A DNA stretch of 64,000 nt from contig NZ_MUJY01000179.1 in the NCBI RefSeq assembly GCF_002286785.1, positions 16,807 through 80,806 on the forward strand. Direction: 5' to 3'. The stretch's first letter is position 1; each line of letters starts with the position of its first letter. Position numbers and translations under genes: made by a program. Positions 49,433 through 58,118 of this stretch are shown here, one piece after another. This DNA comes from Pseudomonas sp. PIC25. Its GTDB lineage: Bacteria; Pseudomonadota; Gammaproteobacteria; Pseudomonadales; Pseudomonadaceae. The notes below the pieces were generated by a model. That model was not told the origin of the DNA. It saw only the letters and a list, made by a program, of their open reading frames with translations, and made no database searches.

Positions 49433-49515
49433 AAGCATCCAGCGCAAGCTCTTCGTTGCCAGTCGCCACCCCGTAACCGCTTGATGGAACGCCAAAAAAT
49501 GCCACCCTGGGAGGG

Positions 49516-49544
49516 TTGACAGGCGGGTCACGTCCGAGAATAAT
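49516..49544 (+). promoter_or_regulatory. Promoter of tRNA-Met
   Basis: TTGACA at 49516-49521, 17 bp, then AATAAT at 49539-49544: a near-consensus sigma70 promoter whose start point would fall about 7 bp before the mature tRNA. A GCGCGCC stretch between -10 and start resembles a stringent discriminator. Confidence 0.8.
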
Positions 49545-49557
49545 GCGCGCCTCGAAT

Positions 49558-49634
49558 GGCTACGTAGCTCAGCTGGTTAGAGCACGGCATTCATAATGCT
49601 GGGGTCCGGGGTTCAAGTCCCTGCGTAGCCACCA
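49558..49634 (+). tRNA. tRNA-Met (elongator, anticodon CAT)
   Basis: 77 bases from GGCTACG to the encoded CCA. The anticodon stem CGGCA/TGCTG holds loop TTCATAA with CAT at 49592-49594. D arm AGCTC...GAGC, T arm GGTTCAAGTCC. GG at position 1-2, pairing with CC, and the D arm point to elongator rather than initiator Met. Confidence 0.97.
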
Positions 49635-49640
49635 TATCCA

Positions 49641-49675
49641 AAAAGGGGTTAGCGAAAGCTAACCCCTTTTCTTTT
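49641..49675 (+). terminator. Terminator after tRNA-Met
   Basis: AAAAGGGGTTAGC, GAAA, GCTAACCCCTTTT then CTTTT: a 13-bp stem closed by a GAAA tetraloop. It shares its arms with the hairpin at 44039-44070. Confidence 0.93.
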
Positions 49676-49725
49676 GGTCGCTGTAAAGCTGGCCGAAGAG
49701 GCATGATTACCCGCGCACTGGCTCG

Positions 49726-50142
49726 TCACGCCCACGGGTCGACCAGAATGACCCCGAGCGCCTCGAAATGGCGAATGTTGCGAGTGGCGATGGTTGCATC
49801 GTGCAAACGAGCGATTGCCGCGATCTGTACATCCGCCATATCCACTTTTCGTCCCCTCGCTTCAGCGTCTGCCGCTATTTCGGCATAGAGAACGGCGGCG
49901 TCGGCATCAAAAGGCAGAATGCGATCAGAAAAATCCTGATCGAACATATCGGACGCCATCTCGAACAGGGTGTGCTTGCGCTTGCCGTCCGGTAACCGGG
50001 CGATGCCATAGAGAATTTCCGCCACGGTGATGGAGGAAATCGACAACTCGCTTACGGGCTGGGCATCCACCCAGGCGAGGACCCGGGTCTCCGGCTTGGC
50101 CCGCATGAGTTCGGACAGTACGTTGGTATCAAGCAGAATCAT
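49726..50142 (-). CDS. PIN-domain toxin (FitB/VapC type)
   Basis: A 138-residue PIN-fold RNase: MILLDTNVLSELMRAKPE (first acidic residue), SISSITVAEILYGIARLPDG, and DADAAVLYAEIAADAEARG with VDMADVQIAAIARLHDATIA (remaining acids), ending NIRHFEALGVILVDPW. The four acidic residues of PIN nucleases are present. Its ATG overlaps the antitoxin stop as ATGA. Confidence 0.92.
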   Translation of the reverse strand: MILLDTNVLSELMRAKPETRVLAWVDAQPVSELSISSITVAEILYGIARLPDGKRKHTLFEMASDMFDQDFSDRILPFDADAAVLYAEIAADAEARGRKVDMADVQIAAIARLHDATIATRNIRHFEALGVILVDPWA

Positions 50143-50384
50143 TCGTCGAAACTCGCCGCCCGTGGCTGAGTGTTGCGCTCTGGCACATCGAGATCGGCGC
50201 CGCCAACCGAGACAAAGCGCGAATGAATTCTGCTTCCCAACCCTCCTGGCGTTGCCTGGCGAGAAAGCGCCTGGAGGAGAATGACTCTGACCTCTTCTTC
50301 CATCGAACGACCGTGACTGGCCGCAACGACTCGAAGCCGAGCTTTCAGGTCGTCATCCAGATTGCGAATCGTGATACTGGCCAT
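50139..50384 (-). CDS. FitA-type ribbon-helix-helix antitoxin
   Basis: An 81-residue protein starting MASITIRNLDDDLKARLRVV and AASHGRSMEEEVRVILLQAL, the FitA/Arc-type ribbon-helix-helix, with a tail that would wrap the PIN toxin. GGGGAT precedes the ATG at 50384; a longer frame adds 42 residues that look non-coding. An inverted repeat TACTA-CC-TAGTA at 50465-50476 upstream may be its operator. Confidence 0.9.
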   Translation of the reverse strand: MASITIRNLDDDLKARLRVVAASHGRSMEEEVRVILLQALSRQATPGGLGSRIHSRFVSVGGADLDVPERNTQPRAASFDE

Positions 50385-50464
50385 GGCATCCCCAATGAAA
50401 TCAATGACTGCATTGAAATCATACGAGCATCCTGTGCAAATGCCTATGACCGGGGCCTGATCGT

Positions 50465-50476
50465 TACTACCTAGTA
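50465..50476. promoter_or_regulatory. Candidate FitA operator
   Basis: TACTA, CC, TAGTA, about 80 bp before the antitoxin start and next to a minus-strand AT-rich element (TTTTAT). It lies in the 120-bp gap to the hydrolase gene. Confidence 0.4.
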
Positions 50477-50506
50477 TGGATAAAATGCACTGGCCGGTAT
50501 GAACGC

Positions 50507-51226
50507 TCACATCGAGGCCTGTTCACTATAAAGATGACGGCTTTCCACCTCTCGAAGAAAACTGTCGATGGCAGCCACTGCTTCCGCTGGACAAGCCTGC
50601 AGCAGGCAATGCGGCCCCGAAATCGGCATGACATGCACAGACGAACAAAGTTGCTCGATCAACCGTGCATTGGCCGCTGGAACCAAGCGGTCCTCGGTAG
50701 CGCGCAGGTAGAGCACCGGAGCTTTTGCTGCCAACAGCGACGCCGACTCATCGACGGAAGATACCGCTCGTAATCGCGCCCTCAGCACAGAGGGGGATAC
50801 CCGAGACAATGCGTGCTCCAACAAGCTACGTAACGCAGGCGTGGCGAAGCGGCCGAGTAGAAGGGCTGCAATGAGAGACCCGGGAACGCTGCGAATCGGA
50901 AGCAGCGGCAGCAGCGCCTTGAACCTGCCCAGTAACGGTCGAGGATTTTGCACGAAGGTGCAGCACAGTACGAGACCTCTAACCCGGTCTGCGCAGCTCG
51001 CCGCGATGGCAGTGGCAATAGGACCGGAAAAAGACTCACCCAACAGCACTAGCGGCCCCTCAGGAAGAGCCGCTTCCACATAGGATCGAAGTGCCTGGTA
51101 GCCGAGAGTTTCATCGATGGGATAGTGGACAACCATGACACGAATATCATCCGGTAGCGCGTCGATAAACGGCTGGAAGAGCAATCCCGTGCCATCCATG
51201 CCCGGGAGAAGAATCAGAGTAGTCAA
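50507..51226 (-). CDS. Alpha/beta hydrolase
   Basis: A 239-residue alpha/beta-hydrolase: MTTLILLPGMDGTGLLFQPF (oxyanion region), nucleophile Ser in VLLGESFSGPIA, Asp in LYLRATEDRLVPAAN, His in ISGPHCLLQACP. The triad is complete and there is no signal peptide. Substrate unknown. Its codon use is less GC-biased than the core genes, though higher than the island. Confidence 0.88.
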   Translation of the reverse strand: MTTLILLPGMDGTGLLFQPFIDALPDDIRVMVVHYPIDETLGYQALRSYVEAALPEGPLVLLGESFSGPIATAIAASCADRVRGLVLCCTFVQNPRPLLGRFKALLPLLPIRSVPGSLIAALLLGRFATPALRSLLEHALSRVSPSVLRARLRAVSSVDESASLLAAKAPVLYLRATEDRLVPAANARLIEQLCSSVHVMPISGPHCLLQACPAEAVAAIDSFLREVESRHLYSEQASM

Positions 51227-51251
51227 TACTGCCTCTTACCCATCTCTCCCC

Positions 51252-51572
51252 TCACTCCACCACCACCGCCGTCCCGCTCGCCGACACCATCATCATGCCG
51301 TTGCTCTGCCCCAGCACTTCGTAGTCCAGGTCGATGCCGATCACGGCGTTCGCGCCCAGCTCCTGGGCGCGTTGCTGGAGTTCCTGCAGGGCGATCTCGC
51401 GGGCGCGCTGGAGTTCTTTTTCATAGGTGGCGGAGCGGCCGCCGACGAGGTCGCGGATGCCGGCGAACAGGTCCTTGAACAGGTTGGCGCCGAGAATCGC
51501 CTCGCCGGCCACCACGCCGCAGTAGCGGGTGATGCGCTTGCCTTCGATGCTTGGGGTGGTGGTGATCAGCAT
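51252..51572 (-). CDS. YbjQ/UPF0145 family protein
   Basis: A 106-residue protein: [41 protein letters not shown] and [20 protein letters not shown] with a C-terminal [10 protein letters not shown]. This is the complete YbjQ/DUF74 pattern; the fold forms pentamers. Function is unknown, though it is often linked to metal or stress responses. Confidence 0.92.
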   Translation of the reverse strand: MLITTTPSIEGKRITRYCGVVAGEAILGANLFKDLFAGIRDLVGGRSATYEKELQRAREIALQELQQRAQELGANAVIGIDLDYEVLGQSNGMMMVSASGTAVVVE

Positions 51573-51617
51573 GGGCGGTTCCTGTTTATCGTGCGTTGGT
51601 AAAAGGCTATCGCGCCG

Positions 51618-52271
51618 TCACAACGAGACGAACCCCTGGTTGGCCGATACCGTGAACGGCTCCGCGCGCAGGGAGAAATCGACGAAGAAGTTGGCGGTGT
51701 AGGTACGCACCACACGGGCGATATCGGCAAGCTCGCGGGACGTGCTGTTGGGACGCAAGTGCTCGTTGATATAGGCCTCGGCGCGCTGAATCTGGTCGCG
51801 GTTTTGAAACATAGTCACGCCCTGTTGGGCACTCACCCGGCCGAGGTGGTGATGGGGCACCACGCGCTCGGCGGTGTGGCGCCAGCCGGTGATGCTGGGT
51901 GCCATGGCGCCTTGAACGGTAATGGATTGCCTGCCGCTGTTGTCGAGTTGAGTGCGGATTTGCAACAGGATCGGGTTGGCCGTTTGCGAATTGTCCGCTG
52001 GCGAGCAGGTCTGGAAGCGGATGGTCGCGCCATTGTTGCGCAGCCCTCGATTGAGCAACAGCGTGACCAGGGCAATTGCGTTGTGGTAGTCACCCACGCT
52101 GTTCGGGCTGCCATGCCCGACCACCACCAGCACGTCGCTGGGGCCGAGCAGGTCCAACGGCGCACGGTCGAGAAAGGTCAGGTAGGCGTTGCGAAGTTTT
52201 TGCAGTTGTACGTGGGCGTTGCTGAATTGAATCCAATCCGGGTCCGACTCGCAGAACGCGACGATATCCAT
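51618..52271 (-). CDS. Small protein with caspase-like His-Gly and Cys pattern
   Basis: A 217-residue protein without signal or membrane segment. SDVLVVVGHGSPNSVGDYHN (His53) and ATIRFQTCSPADNSQ (Cys89) lie at the ends of two predicted beta-strands about 36 residues apart, the pattern of clan CD cysteine peptidases (caspase-like, C80/CPD-like). A polar C-terminal region (IARVVRTYTANFFVDFS) follows. The rest does not match a family I know. Peptidase activity is inferred from two motifs only. Confidence 0.6.
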   Translation of the reverse strand: MDIVAFCESDPDWIQFSNAHVQLQKLRNAYLTFLDRAPLDLLGPSDVLVVVGHGSPNSVGDYHNAIALVTLLLNRGLRNNGATIRFQTCSPADNSQTANPILLQIRTQLDNSGRQSITVQGAMAPSITGWRHTAERVVPHHHLGRVSAQQGVTMFQNRDQIQRAEAYINEHLRPNSTSRELADIARVVRTYTANFFVDFSLRAEPFTVSANQGFVSL

Positions 52272-52403
52272 GGCTACTGCTCCCTGAGTACGCCCGCCGG
52301 GCGGCGAGCCTCTTGAGCGTAGCCAGCAGAGGCCCTACTGGCCAATCTGGCGGTTGAACCAGCACGATGAGTCGCATCGCGGTATAGAACCTGGGCAGCT
52401 CAC

Positions 52404-52727
52404 TTAAAGGAACCTGCCCACTTTCTCCTCCAGCACCCGCACCAGCGCCGGGTCCATGAACGCGTAGTCGTCCGGAATTCCCAGGCAGATCACTCGCTTG
52501 TTGCCCAGGTGCGCCTTGAACTTGGAGGAGAGTTTGGTGCGGTGGCTGCGTTCCATGACAAAGATGGTGTCGGCCCAGGCGAGAAGCTCCGGGGTGACGG
52601 GGTTATCGGCGTCGTGGTTGATGCCGGCGGAGGCGGTTGCGAGGCCGGGGCGGTCGGCGAAGAGATGTTCGGCGGTGGGGCTGCGCAGGCGGTTCTTGCC
52701 GCAGACGAAGAGGATGTTGTGGAGCAT
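52404..52727 (-). CDS. Small low-molecular-weight tyrosine phosphatase-like protein
   Basis: A 107-residue protein with the phosphatase loop FVCGKNRLRSPTAEHLF (Cys9, Arg15, CX5R) and DTIFVMERSHRTKL with GIPDDYAFMDPALV, the D-P-type acid loop. It is shorter than usual LMW-PTPs (about 145-160 residues) and matches the short 'protein-tyrosine-phosphatase' subgroup. The start at 52727 is the first ATG that puts the loop near the N-terminus. The 154-bp gap after it upstream holds nothing I can name. Confidence 0.85.
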   Translation of the reverse strand: MLHNILFVCGKNRLRSPTAEHLFADRPGLATASAGINHDADNPVTPELLAWADTIFVMERSHRTKLSSKFKAHLGNKRVICLGIPDDYAFMDPALVRVLEEKVGRFL

Positions 52728-52881
52728 GGGCGTCCTTGGCCTCGAGTGGGTTGGCGGAGGATAGCGTGGGTATGGAGCTGCGTGCACGAGGCATCAGGAC
52801 GCCACGAAAATGGGGATGGCGGGCGATTGGGTTTGGTATAGGGGTTGGCCGTGCCGGGCCGATGCCTCCCGGAAGGCCCCC

Positions 52882-53877
52882 TCAAAGCGCGTCGATCACG
52901 CCCTGGGCGATGGTGCGGGTGGTGTCGACGCCGAAGTCGAGATGGCCGGTGGTTTCGAGGTAGCGTTGGACAGCGGCTTCCAGGCGGTTGGCCAGAGTCT
53001 CTTCGCGCCAGTGGTAACGCAGCAGCAAGGCGACGCTGAGGATCGCCGCGAGCGGGTTGGCGCGGCCGCTGCCGGCGATGTCGGGGGCGCTGCCATGGAC
53101 GGGTTCGGCAAGGGCGATGCCGTCGCCCCAGTTCAGCGAAGGGGCCATGCCGAGGCCGCCGCTCCAGTGGCAGGCGAGGTCGGAGAGGATGTCGCCGAAC
53201 AGGTTGGTGGTGACGATGAGGTCGAAGGCTTCGGGGCGCTCCACCAGTTGCAGGGCGGCGACATCGACCAGACGCTCGTCGAGAACGTCGCCCCAGCCCT
53301 CGCCCATCAGCAGGTCGCGGCAGGTGTCGCGGAACAGCCCGCAGGTGAGCGGCAAGATGTTGGCTTTGTGGACCAGGGTGATGCGTCGCGCCTGGCGCGC
53401 CTTGGCGACGTCGGCGGTGCGCTGGGCGAGGCGCTGACAGGCGGCCTTGCTGATCACCCGCTCGGCGACGGCGACACCTTCCGCTTCCCAATGTTCGCGG
53501 CCGCTGTAGAGGCCCTCGCTGTTCTCGCGCAGGATCATCAGGTCGATGCCGGCTTTCGGCGAGGTAACCGGCCAACTACGCACCGGACGCAGGCTGACGT
53601 GCAGATCGAGCGCCTGGCGCAGGGTGAGGATCGCGCTGCGATAACCCGGCACCTTGCCGCTCGGCGAGGAAACGGCGCCGAACAAGCCGGCGCCGCAGTC
53701 ACGCATGCACGCCAGGGTGCTCTCGGGGACGGCCTCGCCATGACGCTCGAAGCACTCCCAACCGCCCTCGGCCTCTTCCACCTTCACTTTCGGCAGGAGC
53801 TTTTTCAGGACGTCCAACGCGGCGGGGACCACCTCACGGCCGATGCCATCGCCGGGTATCGCGCAAAGTCTGTGCAT
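52882..53877 (-). CDS. Isocitrate/isopropylmalate dehydrogenase family protein
   Basis: A 331-residue beta-decarboxylating dehydrogenase: HRLCAIPGDGIGREVVPAAL, DLMILRENSEGLYSGREHW, VHKANILPLTCGLF, and IVTTNLFGDILSDLACHWSG with the metal-binding Asp, then LAEPVHGSAPDIAGSGRANP. All motifs are intact. NAD preference and a homoisocitrate- or tartrate-like substrate are possible; true LeuB or Icd are usually longer. The EamA permease gene starts 3 bp upstream of it in the same direction. Confidence 0.9.
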   Translation of the reverse strand: MHRLCAIPGDGIGREVVPAALDVLKKLLPKVKVEEAEGGWECFERHGEAVPESTLACMRDCGAGLFGAVSSPSGKVPGYRSAILTLRQALDLHVSLRPVRSWPVTSPKAGIDLMILRENSEGLYSGREHWEAEGVAVAERVISKAACQRLAQRTADVAKARQARRITLVHKANILPLTCGLFRDTCRDLLMGEGWGDVLDERLVDVAALQLVERPEAFDLIVTTNLFGDILSDLACHWSGGLGMAPSLNWGDGIALAEPVHGSAPDIAGSGRANPLAAILSVALLLRYHWREETLANRLEAAVQRYLETTGHLDFGVDTTRTIAQGVIDAL

Positions 53878-53880
53878 GCC

Positions 53881-54777
53881 TCATCTCCCGGGGCGGGTCG
53901 CCAGCAGCAGCCCGCCGAAGATCAGTGCGCCACCGAGCCAGTGGAAAACCTCCAGGGTCTCGCCGAGCAGCAGGTAGGCCAGCAACGCGGCGAACACCGG
54001 CATCAGGTAGCTGGTCAACGCCGCCTTGGCCGCCCCCACCACTTTAACCCCGTGGTTCCAGGTGAGGTAGGCGAGCAGCGAGGCGAACACGGCGGTGTAG
54101 CCGATGGCGGCAAGGTTGGCCGGGCTGGGCTCGAAACCGCCGACATGGCTCAGCTCGACGAGGTAGAACGGCAGGATGATCGGCACGCCGAGCAGCACCA
54201 AGGCGCCGAGCAGGGCCAGGGGCGGCAGCTCGAAGCGCGGGCTCCAGCGGCGCAGCAGCAGGGTGTAGAGCGCCCAGACCAATACGGCGACCAGCATGAT
54301 CAGGTCGCCGGGGTTGAACGACAACGCCAGCAGGTTGGCCAGGCTGCCACGGCTGATCAGCGTGATCAGGCCGATTGCGGCTACGGCCATGCCGAACCAG
54401 GCCCGCCGCGGCGGCCACTCGTTGAGCAGCACGCCGGCGCCCAGGTAGGTGGCCAGCGGCAGGCAGGTGTTGACCAGGGTGATGTTGATCGCCACGGTGC
54501 TGTGGGCAGCGGTATAGAGCAGCGAGTTGTAGCCGCTGATGCCGAGGGCGGCGAGCAGCACCAGCCGCCAGCCGCCGCGGATCACCTTCTGCCGCTCGCG
54601 CCAGAGCGGCACGGCGACGAAGGGCAGGAGGATCGCCAGGGCCAGGCTCCAGCGCCAGAACGACAGGCTCAGCGGCGGGATGGCACTGTAGAAGGCCCTC
54701 GCCACCAGCGCATTGCCCGCCCAGCAGAGACAGGAAACGAGCAGCCCGGCGAAGGCCAGGACCTGGCGCGACGACAC
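53881..54777 (-). CDS. EamA/DMT family transporter
   Basis: A 298-residue protein with ten membrane segments in two EamA repeats (LAFAGLLVSCLCWAGNALVA at the start; LAAIGYTAVFASLLAYLTWNHGVKVVGA and LMPVFAALLAYLLLGETLEV in the second). It moves small metabolites across the inner membrane; direction and substrate are unknown. It lies between the carbonic anhydrase and dehydrogenase genes with 3-bp gaps, so all three may share a transcript. Confidence 0.9.
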   Translation of the reverse strand: MSSRQVLAFAGLLVSCLCWAGNALVARAFYSAIPPLSLSFWRWSLALAILLPFVAVPLWRERQKVIRGGWRLVLLAALGISGYNSLLYTAAHSTVAINITLVNTCLPLATYLGAGVLLNEWPPRRAWFGMAVAAIGLITLISRGSLANLLALSFNPGDLIMLVAVLVWALYTLLLRRWSPRFELPPLALLGALVLLGVPIILPFYLVELSHVGGFEPSPANLAAIGYTAVFASLLAYLTWNHGVKVVGAAKAALTSYLMPVFAALLAYLLLGETLEVFHWLGGALIFGGLLLATRPGR

Positions 54778-54780
54778 CGG

Positions 54781-55425
54781 TCAGGGCTGCCCGAGCGGCC
54801 GCAGGCGGTACTGCGGCGGAATCTGGTCGAGCCCGCTGACGGTGACGTTGAGGTTCTTCCAGAGACCATCCTTGATGCCGTAGATGCAGCCGTGCACCGA
54901 GAGCGGCTGGCCGCGATGCCAGGCGTTCTGGACGATGGTGGTATGGCTGACGTTGGCCACCTGCTGGATGACGTTGAGTTCGCAAAGGCGGTCGACCCGC
55001 TCCTCCTCGGTGGGGAGCTGGTTGATGTGCTCGCGATGCTCGTAGTAAAGGTCGCGGATGGTGCGCAACCAACCGTCGATCAGGCCGAACTGGGCGTCCT
55101 GCATGGAGGCGCGCACACCGCCGCAACCATAGTGGCCGGTGACCAGGATGTGCTTCACCTTGAGCACGTCCACCGCGTACTGGATCACCGACAGGCAGTT
55201 GAGATCGGTATGCAGCACGACGTTGGCGACATTGCGGTGGACGAACAGGTCGCCGGGCAGCATGCCGACGATCTCGTTGGCCGGCACCCGGGCATCGGAG
55301 CAGCCGATCCACAGGTATTCGGGCACTTGCTGCCGGGCGAGTTTCTCGAAGAACTCCGGGTCTTCCTGCTTGATGGACTCCGCCCAGCGGGCATTGTTCT
55401 CGAACAGCTGCTGTAGATCGCTCAT
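54781..55425 (-). CDS. Beta-class carbonic anhydrase
   Basis: A 214-residue beta-carbonic anhydrase. Zinc ligands Cys42 (GCSDARVPANEI), His98 and Cys101 (VTGHYGCGGVRA) and the Asp44-Arg46 dyad are intact. It interconverts CO2 and bicarbonate in the cytosol. In PAO1 the same gene (PA4676) follows the tRNA-Met region, which supports the synteny. The start has GGAGGGAAC upstream. Confidence 0.95.
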   Translation of the reverse strand: MSDLQQLFENNARWAESIKQEDPEFFEKLARQQVPEYLWIGCSDARVPANEIVGMLPGDLFVHRNVANVVLHTDLNCLSVIQYAVDVLKVKHILVTGHYGCGGVRASMQDAQFGLIDGWLRTIRDLYYEHREHINQLPTEEERVDRLCELNVIQQVANVSHTTIVQNAWHRGQPLSVHGCIYGIKDGLWKNLNVTVSGLDQIPPQYRLRPLGQP

Positions 55426-55494
55426 GTTCCCTCCTCTGCCGGAACCGCACCTTACGAACCGGTCGGCCCTTTGACAAGGCTCCGGAAGGCCGGG

Positions 55495-56910
55495 TCACGC
55501 CGAGGAGGCCTTGGCTCGCTTGGTGCTGATCAGCGTCGGCCGTGAGGCGGAGGCCCGCAGGTCGCGCAGGAAACCGTCGCGCCAGGCCGCCAAGTCAGCC
55601 GAGCGGATCGCCCGCATCATGTTCTCGTAGCGCTCCTTGCGTTCCTGCAAGGGCATGCGCAGCGCCCGGTCGAGAGCTTCGGCCATCCCGGCGGTGTCGT
55701 ACGGGTTGACGATCAGCGCCGAGGTCAGCTCGCGGGCCGAGCCGGCGAAGCGCGAAAGCACCAGCACACCGGGGTCTTCCGGGTCCTGGGCGGCCACGTA
55801 TTCCTTGGCGACCAGGTTCATGCCATCGCGCAGCGGGGTGACGAAGCCGATGTCGGCGGCGCGGAACAGGCCCATGAGAATGCGCCGGTCATGGCTTTTA
55901 TTGAGGTAGCGCAGGGGCGTCCAGTCCAGTTCGGAGAGGCGGCCGTTGATGTGCCCGGCCTCGGTCTCCAGTTGTTTGCGGATGTGCTGGTAGGTGCGCA
56001 CGTCCGAGCGCGAGGTGGGGGCGATCTGGATGAACTGCACGTTGCGTCGGTGCTCGGGGAAGCGGTCGAGCAGGTTTTCGTAGGCGCGGAAGCGCTCCAC
56101 CAGCCCCTTGGAATAATCCAGGCGGTCGACGGCGATGATGGTCTTGCGCAGCTCGCCGTCGGAAGTACGGCTGATGACGTTGCGCCGGCCCTTGTAGGAC
56201 TCGGCCTGGCGGCGGATCTCGTCGGGCACGACGCCGATGGGGTAGACGCCGGTGCGGAAGTTCAGCCCGTAAGCGGTCAGGCTGCCGTCGGCCCTGACCA
56301 GGCCACGCACCTCGCGGGTGATGTAGTCCTCGAAGGCCAGCCGGTCGGTCTCGGTCTGGAAGCCGATGAGGTCGTAGAAGCACAGGGTCTTCAGCAGTTC
56401 GTTGTGCGGCGGGATGGCCGTGAGGATTTCCGGTGCGGGGAACGGGATGTGCAGAAAGAAGCCGATCCGGTTACGGATGCCGTACATGCGGCAGGCTTCG
56501 GCGAAGGGGATCAGGTGGTAGTCGTGGACCCAGATGATGTCGTCGGGCTTGAGCAGCGGCTTGAGGCGCTCGGCCAACGCGTTGTTGACCCTTCGGTAGC
56601 CTTCGTATTCCTCGCGGCTGTAGCGGGCCAGGTCGATCCGGTAGTGGAACACCGGCCACAGGGTGGCGTTGGAAAACCCTCGGTAATATTGGTCGTAATC
56701 GCGTTTGGTGAGGCCGAAGGTGACGTAGGTGATGTTGTCTTTGGTTTCGCTGCGGGTCTGTGGGTCGGCGTCGACTTCGCCATTCCAGCCGAACCAGATG
56801 CCGCCGGACTTGCGCAGGGCATCCTGCACGCCGACGGCCAGTCCCCCCGCTGCCGCCTTGCCTTCTTCGATCGGCGCTACACGGTTGGAGACCACCACTA
56901 AACGGCTCAT
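55495..56910 (-). CDS. otsA: Trehalose-6-phosphate synthase
   Basis: A 471-residue GT20 enzyme: [20 protein letters not shown], the UDP-glucose/glucose-6-phosphate segments [38 protein letters not shown], and [17 protein letters not shown] with [16 protein letters not shown]. Length is right for OtsA. Its ATG overlaps the otsB stop (ATGA). Makes trehalose-6-phosphate for osmotic protection. Confidence 0.95.
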   Translation of the reverse strand: MSRLVVVSNRVAPIEEGKAAAGGLAVGVQDALRKSGGIWFGWNGEVDADPQTRSETKDNITYVTFGLTKRDYDQYYRGFSNATLWPVFHYRIDLARYSREEYEGYRRVNNALAERLKPLLKPDDIIWVHDYHLIPFAEACRMYGIRNRIGFFLHIPFPAPEILTAIPPHNELLKTLCFYDLIGFQTETDRLAFEDYITREVRGLVRADGSLTAYGLNFRTGVYPIGVVPDEIRRQAESYKGRRNVISRTSDGELRKTIIAVDRLDYSKGLVERFRAYENLLDRFPEHRRNVQFIQIAPTSRSDVRTYQHIRKQLETEAGHINGRLSELDWTPLRYLNKSHDRRILMGLFRAADIGFVTPLRDGMNLVAKEYVAAQDPEDPGVLVLSRFAGSARELTSALIVNPYDTAGMAEALDRALRMPLQERKERYENMMRAIRSADLAAWRDGFLRDLRASASRPTLISTKRAKASSA

Positions 56911-57713
56911 GAGATTCCTCCCCTCTGCTCTTCCTGGATGGGGCTCATCCCTCCTGGGCTGGCCAGCAGCGTCCGGAGCCAGTCGGCCACCGCCGACACG
57001 GAGGCCAGGCGCTGCCTGGCCGTGGTCGGTCCGTTGCCGACCTTGAGGGATAAGCCCTGTAAGGCGTTGACCGCCGCGAAGCCGGCTTCGTCGGTCAGGT
57101 CGTCGCCAATGAACAACGGCAGCCGCCCGGCGAAGGGCGCCTCCCGCATGAAACTGTTGATGACCTCGCCCTTGCTCGCGCCCTTGGGCTTCAGTTCGAA
57201 CACGCATTTGCCCGGCTGCAGGCCGATCAGGTCGGCATAGCGCTCGGCGAAGGACTCGGCCAAGTAGCGGGCAATGGATTCGCGCTCGGGTGCTTCGCGG
57301 TAATGCAGGGCGAAGGCCACGCCTTTGTTTTCCACGCGCAGCTCGGGATACGGCGCGCAGGCCTCTTCCAGCTCGGCGCCGATCCGCGCCAGGGTGGCGG
57401 GGTCGTCCACCAAGCGGATTTCCCGCCCCTCGGCATCGCGCCGTTCGGCACCGTGAACACCGGCGGCGGGCAGGCGCAGCGGGTCCAGCAGACGGTCGAG
57501 GTCGTCGAGCTTGCGCCCGGAAATCACCGCGACCACCCCGCCCCGGTCTTGCAGGCACTGGAGCGAGTCGAGGGTGGATTCCGGGATGAATACGAGTTCC
57601 GGACGGGGCTGTATCTCAGCCAGCGTTCCGTCTACATCGAAGAAAAAAGCACAGCGGGAAATATCCAGCCGTGTGACCAGTTCGAAATCGTTCATGTAGG
57701 GTCTGACTGTCAT
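56907..57713 (-). CDS. otsB: Trehalose-6-phosphate phosphatase
   Basis: A 268-residue HAD phosphatase: CAFFFDVDGTLAEIQP (Asp26 nucleophile, Asp28), VAVISGRKLDDLDRLL, and FIGDDLTDEAGFAAVN with the later acidic pair. It converts trehalose-6-phosphate to trehalose after OtsA. GAGG precedes the ATG at 57713. otsB first, otsA second, is the usual order. Confidence 0.94.
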   Translation of the reverse strand: MTVRPYMNDFELVTRLDISRCAFFFDVDGTLAEIQPRPELVFIPESTLDSLQCLQDRGGVVAVISGRKLDDLDRLLDPLRLPAAGVHGAERRDAEGREIRLVDDPATLARIGAELEEACAPYPELRVENKGVAFALHYREAPERESIARYLAESFAERYADLIGLQPGKCVFELKPKGASKGEVINSFMREAPFAGRLPLFIGDDLTDEAGFAAVNALQGLSLKVGNGPTTARQRLASVSAVADWLRTLLASPGGMSPIQEEQRGGIS

Positions 57714-58118
57714 TGTGCCTCAGTGGTTCGCTCAGATTCGCCGTGAGCGGAACCCTTGTGCCAGGCGCCTTCCGAAGGGGAAGGCGCCAGACAGTGAACG
57801 CCTCGGGGCCGTGCGTCCGGGCGCAGCGGCGGAGGCCTCTTGCAGTACGCCGCGATGACGACATCGAGACGCGGCAGCCACGTCACCTTCGCGGCGACGC
57901 AATCATCGGGAAGCCCATGTAGAGAAGCAGGCAACCGTCCCATCCTGGCAGGACGCGCCGCATCGGACAACCGTTTGGTCGACTCTCGGCCGAACGGTCA
58001 CGGCGCCAGGTAAGCGATTGGCAGGAGGGGGGATTCGTTCGTAAACGATGCCCCGCCGGGCGAGCAGCTTCATCCCCAACCCCAAAGTGCCCGCACAATC
58101 CGGGACGGCGGCCTCCAT
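57714..58118. other. 405-bp region upstream of otsBA
   Basis: Noncoding by appearance: frames across it lack ribosome sites. It holds an 8-bp perfect stem GGCGCCTT...AAGGCGCC at 57764-57788 about 60 bp before otsB, and a looser palindromic area near 58010-58060. Stress-sigma control of otsBA is usual in pseudomonads, but I find no clear -10 here. Confidence 0.5.

Noticed and set aside
44039..49675. Classical tRNA-integrated island with tRNA fragment at the far end
   Set aside because: I looked for a copy of the tRNA-Met 3' end near 44.0 kb and for an integrase and found neither; only the hairpin is repeated.
52810..55416. An 868-codon plus-strand frame over the dehydrogenase, EamA and carbonic anhydrase genes
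   Set aside because: Three well-supported minus-strand genes fill the same DNA; the long frame arises from GC bias.
57710..57970. A small minus-strand ORF upstream of otsB
   Set aside because: No ribosome site, an odd composition (Pro, Arg, Ala), and it would run into the otsB start; treated as noncoding leader.
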